From NCBI GenBank assembly GCA_041660925.1, contig JBAZVI010000004.1, positions 186,001 to 250,000 on the forward strand: a DNA stretch of 64,000 nucleotides. Direction: 5' to 3'. This DNA comes from Elusimicrobiota bacterium (GTDB lineage Bacteria; Elusimicrobiota; Elusimicrobia; UBA1565). Both the position numbers and the translations under genes were made by a program. The notes beneath the pieces were generated by a model. The model was not told where the DNA came from. It searched no databases and saw only the letters and a list, made by a program, of their open reading frames with translations. Positions 53,631 to 61,432 of this stretch are shown here, piece after piece. The first letter of the stretch is position 1, and each line of letters starts with the position of its first letter.

Positions 53631-54050
53631 ATGGGGATCAAGACCGTACTCATCGCGGATGACGAGGAGGATGTCCTGCGCATGATGAAGAGGCGTCTCT
53701 CCAGCCCCTCGCTGCGGGTCACGACGGTCGGCGGCGGCGCCGAAGCCCTGGCCGCGGCTCGGAACCAGCGGCCGGACATCATCATCCTCGATTACTTCAT
53801 GCCTCAGCTCGACGGCTTCGAGACCTGCCGCGCCTTGCGCGACGACGCGCGCACGCGCGACATCCCGGTGCTGATGCTCTCCGGCATGGGTTCGAACTCG
53901 GACGCATTCACCGAGACGGAGTCCGGACCGGACGCCTTCTTGGGCAAGCCGTTCGACTGGGACGACCTCCTCGGCTGGATGAACGTACTGATGCTCAGGG
54001 GCCGGAGAAAGTCCTCCGCATCCGAGTGCCCGGCGTCACCGGGGACCTGA
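53631..54050 (+). CDS. Single-domain response regulator
   Basis: 139 residues, receiver domain only: VLIADDEEDVLRMMKR, phosphoacceptor Asp in IIILDYFMPQLDGFE, switch Ser in VLMLSGMGS and Lys in FLGKPFDWDD. The Arg/Ser-rich tail is short. With no output domain it probably acts by protein contact or as a phosphorelay intermediate. It is coupled to the FlgO-like gene upstream. Confidence 0.9.
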   Translation: MGIKTVLIADDEEDVLRMMKRRLSSPSLRVTTVGGGAEALAAARNQRPDIIILDYFMPQLDGFETCRALRDDARTRDIPVLMLSGMGSNSDAFTETESGPDAFLGKPFDWDDLLGWMNVLMLRGRRKSSASECPASPGT

Positions 54051-54181
54051 GCGATCGGACGGCTCCGACCCGCCGCCGTGCATCCCCTCGACGGAGACGC
54101 GGTCGCAGACATTGCAATCGATATGATTTTTGTGTTTATGATATTCATGGGCTTCGCTTTGATCCTGCCGGTGGAAAAGCT

Positions 54182-54874
54182 TTGGGCCTGAAAGCATTGG
54201 TCGTCGATGATGACCGGGACATCCTGGGAATCGTCAAACGCCATCTGTGCGGCCAGGGGATGTCCTGCGTCGTCACGGACAACGGCTCCGACGCGCTCAT
54301 GCTCGTCCGGGAAGCCCGCCCCGACGTCATCTTGGTCGACGCCGAGATGCCGGGCCTCAACGGCCACGCCGTCTGCCGGGTCTTGAAGAGAGAGGCCGCC
54401 ACCCGAGCCATCCCCGTCATCATCATGTCCGGCGTCCGCATCGACGAGAAGGCCATCCTCGCCGGCTTCGAGGGAGGCGCGGACGACTACGTGCTCAAGC
54501 CTTTCTCCCTGATGGTCCTCATGGCGCGCATCCAAGCCGTACTGCGACGCTACAAGACCGTGGAGCGGGACGACGAGAAGCTCAAGCGGTTCGGCCTGGT
54601 GCTCGACCCCGCCGGGCGCACCGTCAAGATCGCCGGGAAGCACCTCTCTCTGACCCGCAAGGAGTTCGACCTGCTCACCACGCTCATCGGGAGATCCGGC
54701 CGGGTCCTGAGCATCCCCTATCTTCTGGAGACCGTCTGGGGCTATGACCCGGCCGACTACAACGACACGGGCACCGTCGAGGTCCACATCTGCCACCTGC
54801 GCCAGAAGCTGGGCCCCAAGCTCGCCAAGCGCCTCGTGTCCGTCATCGGCCGCGGCTACAAATTCGAGGACTGA
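54182..54874 (+). CDS. OmpR/PhoB-type response regulator
   Basis: 230 residues from a TTG start (LGLKALVVDDDRDILGIV) with GGTGG 7 nt upstream; the open frame runs further back, but that part reads as arginine-rich non-coding sequence. The receiver has Asp in VILVDAEMPGLNGHA and Lys in YVLKPFSL. The winged-helix output is clear: LTRKEFDLLTTLI, then TVEVHICHLRQKLGPKLAKR and IGRGYKFED. The AT-rich patch 54110-54160 (TTGCAA, TATGAT) may hold its promoter. It is followed 10 nt later by a histidine kinase. Confidence 0.9.
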   Translation: MGLKALVVDDDRDILGIVKRHLCGQGMSCVVTDNGSDALMLVREARPDVILVDAEMPGLNGHAVCRVLKREAATRAIPVIIMSGVRIDEKAILAGFEGGADDYVLKPFSLMVLMARIQAVLRRYKTVERDDEKLKRFGLVLDPAGRTVKIAGKHLSLTRKEFDLLTTLIGRSGRVLSIPYLLETVWGYDPADYNDTGTVEVHICHLRQKLGPKLAKRLVSVIGRGYKFED

Positions 54875-54884
54875 AGAGGACGGA

Positions 54885-56594
54885 ATGGGGAGACTCGAGC
54901 ACGTCACGCGCATCCTGAGCGCCACCCGCAGCGTCCACCAGCTGCTTCAGCACGAGAAAGACCCCGAGGGACTCTGCCGGGAGCTCTGCAGACTCCTCAT
55001 CCAGGAGCCCGGCTACCCCTCCGCCATGATCATCCTGACCGACGATGCCGGAGCTCCGCGGACCCATTTCATGTCGGGGAGGGACGACCGGACCTTCGCC
55101 CCCATGGCCGAGAGCCTGCGCCGAGGCCTGCTGCCGCCCTGCTGCGCCGAGGCTCGGTCAAGGGGAGGGATCGTCCGCGTCGAGGAGCGCTCCCGCGTCT
55201 GCGCCCCCTGCCCCCTGGCCGCTCAATGCTCCCTCCACTCCCACTTCTGCGTCCCTATGCGGCACGAGAACCTGCGGGGGTACGTGGTCGTGGCCGTCGA
55301 CCCCGTCGCGGGGCTCGGCGACGACGACGAGACCTTCCTGACCGATATGGCCGACTCGACGATCTTCGCTCTGCATGGCCTTCGGCAAGGCACGGACATA
55401 TGCGAATCCGAGGAGAAGCGCGGCGTGCTCCAAGGGCAGTTCCAACAGTCCCAGAAGATGGAAGTGGTGGGCCGCCTGGCCGGAGGCGTGGCCCACGATT
55501 TCAACAACCTCCTGACCGTGATCCTCGGCAGCTGCGACTTCCTCCTGCGAGACCTCCCCGCGGACGATCCCGGCCGTCTGGACGTCGAGCAGATCCGCAG
55601 CACCGGAGAGCGCGCCGCGAACCTCACGCGGCAGCTCCTGGCCTTCAGCCGCAAGCAGATCCTGCAGCCCACGACGCTCGACCTCAACGCCGTATTGACG
55701 AACACGGAGAAGCTCCTCCGCCGGCTCATCGGCGAGGACGTCGCCCTGTCCGTCTGCTACGGCCAGGACATGTCCCTGATCAAGGCGGACCAGGGACAGC
55801 TGGAGCAGGTCGTCATGAACCTGGCGGTCAACGCGCGCGACGCCATGCCCAAAGGAGGACGCCTGGCGATCGAGACGCGCGACCTGCGCCTCTCCGACGC
55901 GCAGACTCTCATGAGAGACGTCGCGGTGCCGCCGGGCCGCTATGCGCTCCTGACGGTCGAGGACACCGGGACGGGGATGAGTCCGGAGACCCTGGAGCAC
56001 GTGTTCGAGCCCTTCTTCACGACGAAGGGACTGGGAAAGGGAACAGGGCTCGGCCTGGCCACCGTCTACGGCGTCATCAAGCAGAGCGGCGGGTTCATCG
56101 ACATCCAGAGCGGACTCGGGCGAGGGACGACGTTCAAAATCTTCCTCCCGGTGGCTCCGGACTCCGACCTCAAAGCGGCGCCAGAGCGCGCGGACGGGAG
56201 ACCGGAGGAGCGGCCCGCGGGGGCCTCTCGCAACACCATCCTATTGGTCGAGGACGAGACGACGGTGCGCCGGCTGATCCGCAGGATACTCGTCAACGCG
56301 GGCTACGCGGTCCTGGAGGCGGCGTCCGCACAGGAGGCCCTGGAGCTCTCAGGGAAGGATTTCGACCTCGTGTTGACGGACATCGTCCTGCCGGACGTCT
56401 CCGGGGTGGAATTGACGGCCAAGCTGCAGAAGATGAGACCGATCCAGGCCCTCTATATGTCGGGCTACACCGAGAGCCCGAACATCCTCGACATCCTGGC
56501 CCAGCCCGGGAACCGCTTCCTGCAGAAGCCGTTCACGACGAAGGCGCTGCTCGATATGATCCAGGATATCCTGGCGAAAAACCCCGCTCCTTGA
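54885..56594 (+). CDS. Hybrid histidine kinase with GAF-like cysteine-rich sensor and receiver
   Basis: 569 residues, no membrane segment. The N-terminal GAF-like domain (about 15-170) has a cluster of cysteines (PPCCAEA, VCAPCPLAAQCSLHSHFC) that may bind metal or a redox group. The kinase core has H-box GGVAHDFNNLLTVI, N-box NLAVNARDAMPKGG, and G boxes VEDTGTGMS and GKGTGLGLATVYG. The C-terminal receiver (about 445-565) has Asp in DLVLTDIVLPDVSG. It is likely a cytoplasmic sensor paired with the OmpR-type regulator upstream. Confidence 0.92.
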   Translation: MGRLEHVTRILSATRSVHQLLQHEKDPEGLCRELCRLLIQEPGYPSAMIILTDDAGAPRTHFMSGRDDRTFAPMAESLRRGLLPPCCAEARSRGGIVRVEERSRVCAPCPLAAQCSLHSHFCVPMRHENLRGYVVVAVDPVAGLGDDDETFLTDMADSTIFALHGLRQGTDICESEEKRGVLQGQFQQSQKMEVVGRLAGGVAHDFNNLLTVILGSCDFLLRDLPADDPGRLDVEQIRSTGERAANLTRQLLAFSRKQILQPTTLDLNAVLTNTEKLLRRLIGEDVALSVCYGQDMSLIKADQGQLEQVVMNLAVNARDAMPKGGRLAIETRDLRLSDAQTLMRDVAVPPGRYALLTVEDTGTGMSPETLEHVFEPFFTTKGLGKGTGLGLATVYGVIKQSGGFIDIQSGLGRGTTFKIFLPVAPDSDLKAAPERADGRPEERPAGASRNTILLVEDETTVRRLIRRILVNAGYAVLEAASAQEALELSGKDFDLVLTDIVLPDVSGVELTAKLQKMRPIQALYMSGYTESPNILDILAQPGNRFLQKPFTTKALLDMIQDILAKNPAP

Positions 56595-56622
56595 CCGGGA
56601 ATCCCCACTGGGGAGTCCCGGT
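56594..56622. terminator. Hairpin between converging kinase genes
   Basis: ACCGGGAATCCCC, loop ACT, GGGGAGTCCCGGT (one mismatch). It exactly fills the 27-nt gap between the two stop codons. It shares CCGGGAATCCCC with the hairpin at 51044-51075. Confidence 0.65.
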
Positions 56623-58334
56623 TATTTCGGAGGGATCGCGCGGAGCATCGCCGCCGACACCTCTTCGAGCTTGTAGGGCTTGGAGAGCGCGCCGCAGAAG
56701 CCGTACTTCGCGCAGTCGGCCATGACGGGGTCGCTCGAGTAGCCGCTCGAGACGAGGACCTTGGTCCCGGGGGCGAGCTCCAGAAGGCGGGCGACCGCCT
56801 CCTTTCCCCCCATCCCGCCGGCGACGGTCAGATCCATGATCACCGCGTCGAAGGGGGTCCCGATCTCCCGGGCCCGCTGGAACAGGGTGAGCGCGGCCTC
56901 GCCGTCGGCCGCCGCCTCGGACGCGTAGCCCAGCCGCCAGAGCATCCGCATGAGCACCCGGACCACCGTCTCCTCGTCCTCCATGACGAGCACCCGCCCG
57001 CTGCCGCGGTGCAGCTCGGCGGGGACGACCTCCGCGGGCCGTTCGGAGGGCGCCGCCGCGGGCAGGCGGACGGTGAAGACGCAGCCCTCGCCGGCACGGG
57101 ATTCGACGCTGATGCTCCCCCCGTGCTTGATGACGATGGAATGGCACATCGCGAGGCCGAGACCGTGGCTCTTGCCCTTCGTGCTGAAGTAGGGGTCGAA
57201 GACGCGCGGAAGGTTGTCCTTCGCGATGCCGGTCCCGGAATCCGTCATCCGCAGGCGGATGAAGTCCCCGACGGAGGGGACGGCGGCCTCCGCTCCGGCG
57301 GCGCCGACGCGGGCGAGGTCGATGCGGATGCTCCCGCCCGTGGGCATCGCCTGCACGGCGTTGATGACGAGGTTCTGCACGACCTGCAGGACCTGGTCCC
57401 TGTCCGCCTTGGCGAAGCAGTCTCCCGACGCCGAGACATCGCAGAGCACGCTCGTCCCGCGCGTCGCGAAGCCGGCCGCCTCGCGCGCGAGCGCGGCGAG
57501 GTCCACGCACGCGACGACGGGGACTCCGCCGGAGGCGAAGGTCAGGAGCTGCTTGGCGAGCCCCTTGGACGCGTTGCAGGCGTCGACGGCCTCTTTGACC
57601 AGCTCGAGGCGCTCGTCGCCCTCCTGGAGGTCGCTCTTCAGGAGCGCCAGGTTGCCCAGGATGCCGGTGAGCATGTTGTTGAAGTCGTGGGCGATGCCGC
57701 CGGCCAGCACGCCGAGAGAGTCGAGCTTCTGCATCTTCAACGCCTCGGCCTCCATCCGCTTGCGCTCGCCGATGTCGCTCATCATGACTCGCCAGACGGG
57801 GGAGCCGTCCAGCTCATGACCTTCGACGAGCTCGAGCCGCGCCCAGAACGGCGGGCTGTCCGTGCGCAGCAGCCGGAGCTCGCAAGCCTGCGGCGCGGCC
57901 GAAGAGATGAGCGGCTTGCGCAGGCGGTAGTAGAGGTCCTGGTCCTCGGGGAGGATGAAGCGGCTCAGCGGCTGTCGGGCCAGCTGGCCCCTTCCCATGC
58001 CGAGGAGCTTGGCGGCCGTGAGGTTGGCCTCCTTGATGAACCCCTTCTCGTCGAGGGCGAGATAGCCGATGGGCGCCAGGTCGTAGAGGTCGAAGTACCG
58101 CGCCCGCGAGGCGTCGAGCTCCAGGTGCGTGCGGAGCAGCTCCTCGTTCTGTACCTCCAGCTCGATCTGGTGCACCCGCAGATCGTGGAGCAGGCGCTGA
58201 GTATCCTCGGAGGAGAGGGCTTCCTTCGTTCTTCTTTCGTCCGCCCGGACCTTCTCTTCCGCCCGTCGATGCCGATCCGCAGCGGAGTCCACCCTGGGTC
58301 CATCGGGATGCGGCGTCCGTTCGGCCATGGTCAT
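56622..58334 (-). CDS. PAS-domain hybrid histidine kinase with receiver
   Basis: 570 residues starting MTMAERTPHPDGPR; the ATG overlaps the CheB-CheR fusion stop (ATGA). A helical region comes first, then a PAS domain (about 90-205; ARYFDLYDLAPIGYLALDEK). The kinase core follows with H-box GGIAHDFNNMLTGI, N-box NLVINAVQAMPTGG and G boxes MTDSGTGIA and KSHGLGLAMCHSI. The receiver (about 450-565) has Asp in FDAVIMDLTVAGGMGG. It is coupled to the CheB-CheR-PAS protein, and the two probably form one signalling unit. Confidence 0.92.
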   Translation of the reverse strand: MTMAERTPHPDGPRVDSAADRHRRAEEKVRADERRTKEALSSEDTQRLLHDLRVHQIELEVQNEELLRTHLELDASRARYFDLYDLAPIGYLALDEKGFIKEANLTAAKLLGMGRGQLARQPLSRFILPEDQDLYYRLRKPLISSAAPQACELRLLRTDSPPFWARLELVEGHELDGSPVWRVMMSDIGERKRMEAEALKMQKLDSLGVLAGGIAHDFNNMLTGILGNLALLKSDLQEGDERLELVKEAVDACNASKGLAKQLLTFASGGVPVVACVDLAALAREAAGFATRGTSVLCDVSASGDCFAKADRDQVLQVVQNLVINAVQAMPTGGSIRIDLARVGAAGAEAAVPSVGDFIRLRMTDSGTGIAKDNLPRVFDPYFSTKGKSHGLGLAMCHSIVIKHGGSISVESRAGEGCVFTVRLPAAAPSERPAEVVPAELHRGSGRVLVMEDEETVVRVLMRMLWRLGYASEAAADGEAALTLFQRAREIGTPFDAVIMDLTVAGGMGGKEAVARLLELAPGTKVLVSSGYSSDPVMADCAKYGFCGALSKPYKLEEVSAAMLRAIPPK

Positions 58335-61300
58335 GCTCCTCGGCGGGAACCGGCCGCCCGCTCCGTCGTCGCGACGGCGTACGCTTTTCCGGCCGCGTCC
58401 AGCAGGACCGTGGTCGTCACCCAGACGTCCACGGCCCTCCCGCTCTTGTCCAAGCGCTTCGTGCAGCAGGGCACGACCGCCTCGGCGCGGGAGAGCTTCT
58501 CCGCGACGGCCTGCGCCTCCTCGCGGAGGTCCTCGGGGACGAGGTCGCGGGCGTTGAGCGTCAGCGCCTCGGCCTCGCTCCAGCCGTAGAGCCGCACCGC
58601 CCCCGGGTTCCATTCCAGGATGCGCCCCTCGAAGTCGCGCACCGTGATCGCATCGTAGGCGTCGCGCACGACCACCGCCAGGCGGCGCAGAGAGTCCGCC
58701 TCCCGCAAGGACGCCTGGATGCGCTTGAGCTCCGAGACGTCCACGAAGGTGATGACCGCCCCCTCGATGACGTTCTCGAGGGTCCGGTAGGGCCGGATGC
58801 GCAGCAGGAACCAGTCCCCCGTCTTGCTCCGCACCTCGACCTCCTTGGGCGCCAGCGAGTCCAGGACCTCCTTCACGTCCCCGACGAGCCGGTCGTAGCC
58901 CTCGAGGTTGGAGACGATGTGTCCCACCGGCCGACCCACGTCGGTCGGGATGAGGTTGACGAGCTGGGTGGCGGCGGGGGTGAAGCGCTGGATGCGCAGC
59001 TGATGGTCCACGAAGATGGTGGCGATGCCCATGCCGGTCATCAGGTTGCTCATGTCGTTGCTCGTGCGAGAGAGCTCGTTGACCTTGGTCTGCAGCTCCG
59101 TATTGACCGTGGAGAGCTCCTCGTTGACGGACTGCAGCTCCTCCTTCGAGGTCTCCAACTCCTCGTTGGTGGACTGCAGCTCCTCGTTGACGGACTGCAT
59201 CTCCTCGTTGGAGGACTGGAGCTCCTCGTTGGCGGTCTCCAGTTCCTCGACGGTGCTCTGCAGATGCTCGTCCTTGGCGCGCAGCGCCTCCTCGAGCGCC
59301 GCGACGCGCGCGCCCTCTTCGGCATTCGGTGCGCCGCGGGTTACGGACGCCCGGCGGGAGAGCGGTGCGCCGGTTTTCCCCGGCGCGTCCTCCAGGACGA
59401 CCAGGTACAGGCCTTCTCCGGCGGCGCCCAGCGGGCGCACCGTCAGGTCGACTTCGGTGAAATCGCCGTTGGTCTTGACCCGCAGACCCGGGCGCCGTGC
59501 CGTCTCCTTGCGCGTCGCCGCGCCGTGCAGGGCCGTCGCCAGGTCCCGGCGCAGGCCCTCGCGCGCCATCTTCAGGATGTTGGCCCCCGCCTCGCCCGGA
59601 GAGGGCTCCAGGTAGCGCCCGCTGCGGCCGTGGAGATAGAGGACGTCGCCGCGCGCGTCGACGAGCGCGCCGACCACGGCGCGGTGCTGGAGGAGCGCCC
59701 GCTCGGTCAGCTCGCGCAGCTGGAGCTTCTTCTCCCCGGAGCGGCCCGCGCCGCGGCGGGGGACGACCCCTCCCGGCGTCGAGAGCGGCAGGAACCTGCC
59801 GACGGTCGGGCGGCGGGGGTCGAGGAGGACCTCCTTGCGTCGATAGAGCTTCGCCTTGCGGTCCAGCGGGCCGAAGAGGTCGAGGTGCTCGCCGACGGTC
59901 TCGGCGCTCCCCAGGAAGAGGACGCCGCCCGGGCTCAGCGCGTAGTGGAACAGGGGGATGAGCTTCTCCTGCAGCTCCGCGTCGAGATAGATGAGCAGGT
60001 TTCGACAGCTGATGAGGTCGAGCTTCGAGAAGGGCGGGTCCTTGATGACGTCCTGCTCGGAGAAGACCATCAGGTCGCGCAGACCCTTATGGACGACGAA
60101 GTCCCCCCCTCCGGGCTGCTGGACGAAGAAGCGCGCGAGCCGCTCCGGCGGCACGTCGGCGGCGATGCTCGGAGGGTAGACGCCGGCGCGGGCATGCTCG
60201 ATGGCCCGGCGGTCGAGGTCGGTGGCGAAGACCTGCACCCTGCAGTTCGTCTTCAGAGAATCCAGCCGCTCCTGCAGGAGCATGGCGATGGAATAGGCCT
60301 CCTCGCCGGTGGAGCAGCCGGGCACCCAGACCCGGACCGTCGACCCGGCGGCCTTCCCCGCGAACAGCCTGGGGACGGCCTGCTCCTCGAGCGTCTTGAA
60401 GGCCTCGGGGTCGCGGAAGAACTTCGTGACGCCGATGAGCAGGTCGCGGAAGAGGGCGTCCACCTCGGCCGGAGTCTGGCGCAGGTAGCGCACGTAGTCC
60501 TCGAGGGTCGCGATCTGCTGCAGCGCCATGCGCCGCTCGGCGCGGCGGGCGATGGTGTTCGGCTTGTACTTCGAGAAGTCGTGCCCGGTCTGTACGCGGA
60601 GCAGGGCGAAGACCTTGCTCAGCATATCCTCGGCCTTGGCGGCCGCGGGCGGGGCCGGGCGACGCGGCCCTCCGAAAGCGTGCGCGACGTAGCGGATGAG
60701 GTAGTCCGGCATCTCGGCCGGCGGCAGGACGAAGTCCACCATCCCGGTGCCGATGGCGCTGCGCGGCATGCCGTCGTACTCGGTGGACTCGGGCTTCTGC
60801 GCCATGACCATGCCGCCCTCGCCCTTGACCTCCCGGACCCCCAGCGCGCCGTCGCTGCCGGTGCCGGAAAGCACGATGCAGATGGCCCGCTCGCGCTGGT
60901 CCTGGGCCAGGGAGCGGAAGAAGAAGTCGATGGGCAGGCGCAAGCCGCGCGAGGCGGCCGGCTCGAGCAGCTGCAGCGTGCCGTTGAGCAGCGCCATGTC
61001 CCGGTTGGGCGGGATGATGTAGACGCAGCCGGGCAGGACCTTCATCCCATCCGAGACCTCGAAGACCTGCATCCGGGTGTAGCGCTTGACCAGGTCGGAG
61101 AGGAGGCTCTTGTGGTCGGGGGCCAGATGCTGCACGAGCACCAGGGCCATCCCGCTCTCGGTCCCGACGGGCATCGCGGAGAAGAACGCCTCGAAGGCCG
61201 CGAGCCCCCCGGCCGAGGCGCCGATGCCGACGATGGGAAAGCCCGGCGAGGCCTTCTCAGCGGGCTCTTTCGCGCGCGGAGCGGGAGTCTTCCGCGACTT

Positions 61301-61351
61301 CTTCGGCGGGCGACCTTGCTTCGAAGGCATCATCGTCTCCTGTGCCGGCAC
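58331..61351 (-). CDS. CheB-CheR-PAS fusion protein
   Basis: 1006 residues. The CheB methylesterase domain (about 38-225) has its catalytic residues in IGASAGGLAAFEAF (Ser), LVQHLAPDHKS (His) and LSGTGSDGALGV (Asp). The CheR methyltransferase domain (about 240-500) has GVTKFFRDPEAF and the SAM motif VWVPGCSTGEEAYSIAML. A long coiled coil of near-perfect heptads (about 690-770; ELQSTNEELETSKEELQSVN) leads to two PAS domains (about 780-1000). There is no kinase domain. Such fusions usually feed a hybrid kinase, here the next gene. No chemoreceptor is in view. Confidence 0.93.
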   Translation of the reverse strand: MPAQETMMPSKQGRPPKKSRKTPAPRAKEPAEKASPGFPIVGIGASAGGLAAFEAFFSAMPVGTESGMALVLVQHLAPDHKSLLSDLVKRYTRMQVFEVSDGMKVLPGCVYIIPPNRDMALLNGTLQLLEPAASRGLRLPIDFFFRSLAQDQRERAICIVLSGTGSDGALGVREVKGEGGMVMAQKPESTEYDGMPRSAIGTGMVDFVLPPAEMPDYLIRYVAHAFGGPRRPAPPAAAKAEDMLSKVFALLRVQTGHDFSKYKPNTIARRAERRMALQQIATLEDYVRYLRQTPAEVDALFRDLLIGVTKFFRDPEAFKTLEEQAVPRLFAGKAAGSTVRVWVPGCSTGEEAYSIAMLLQERLDSLKTNCRVQVFATDLDRRAIEHARAGVYPPSIAADVPPERLARFFVQQPGGGDFVVHKGLRDLMVFSEQDVIKDPPFSKLDLISCRNLLIYLDAELQEKLIPLFHYALSPGGVLFLGSAETVGEHLDLFGPLDRKAKLYRRKEVLLDPRRPTVGRFLPLSTPGGVVPRRGAGRSGEKKLQLRELTERALLQHRAVVGALVDARGDVLYLHGRSGRYLEPSPGEAGANILKMAREGLRRDLATALHGAATRKETARRPGLRVKTNGDFTEVDLTVRPLGAAGEGLYLVVLEDAPGKTGAPLSRRASVTRGAPNAEEGARVAALEEALRAKDEHLQSTVEELETANEELQSSNEEMQSVNEELQSTNEELETSKEELQSVNEELSTVNTELQTKVNELSRTSNDMSNLMTGMGIATIFVDHQLRIQRFTPAATQLVNLIPTDVGRPVGHIVSNLEGYDRLVGDVKEVLDSLAPKEVEVRSKTGDWFLLRIRPYRTLENVIEGAVITFVDVSELKRIQASLREADSLRRLAVVVRDAYDAITVRDFEGRILEWNPGAVRLYGWSEAEALTLNARDLVPEDLREEAQAVAEKLSRAEAVVPCCTKRLDKSGRAVDVWVTTTVLLDAAGKAYAVATTERAAGSRRGA

Positions 61352-61432
61352 GATCGCTGGTCGCTTCGGCCAGGATCGCAGGGTACGGCAGCGACTTTAT
61401 CTCTTATCGGGCCCGAATACGCCGGAAATCGC

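Noticed and set aside
54026..54181. N-terminal extension of the OmpR-type regulator starting at 54026.
   Set aside because: The extension overlaps the previous gene, is arginine-rich low-complexity sequence, and the receiver begins normally at the TTG at 54182.
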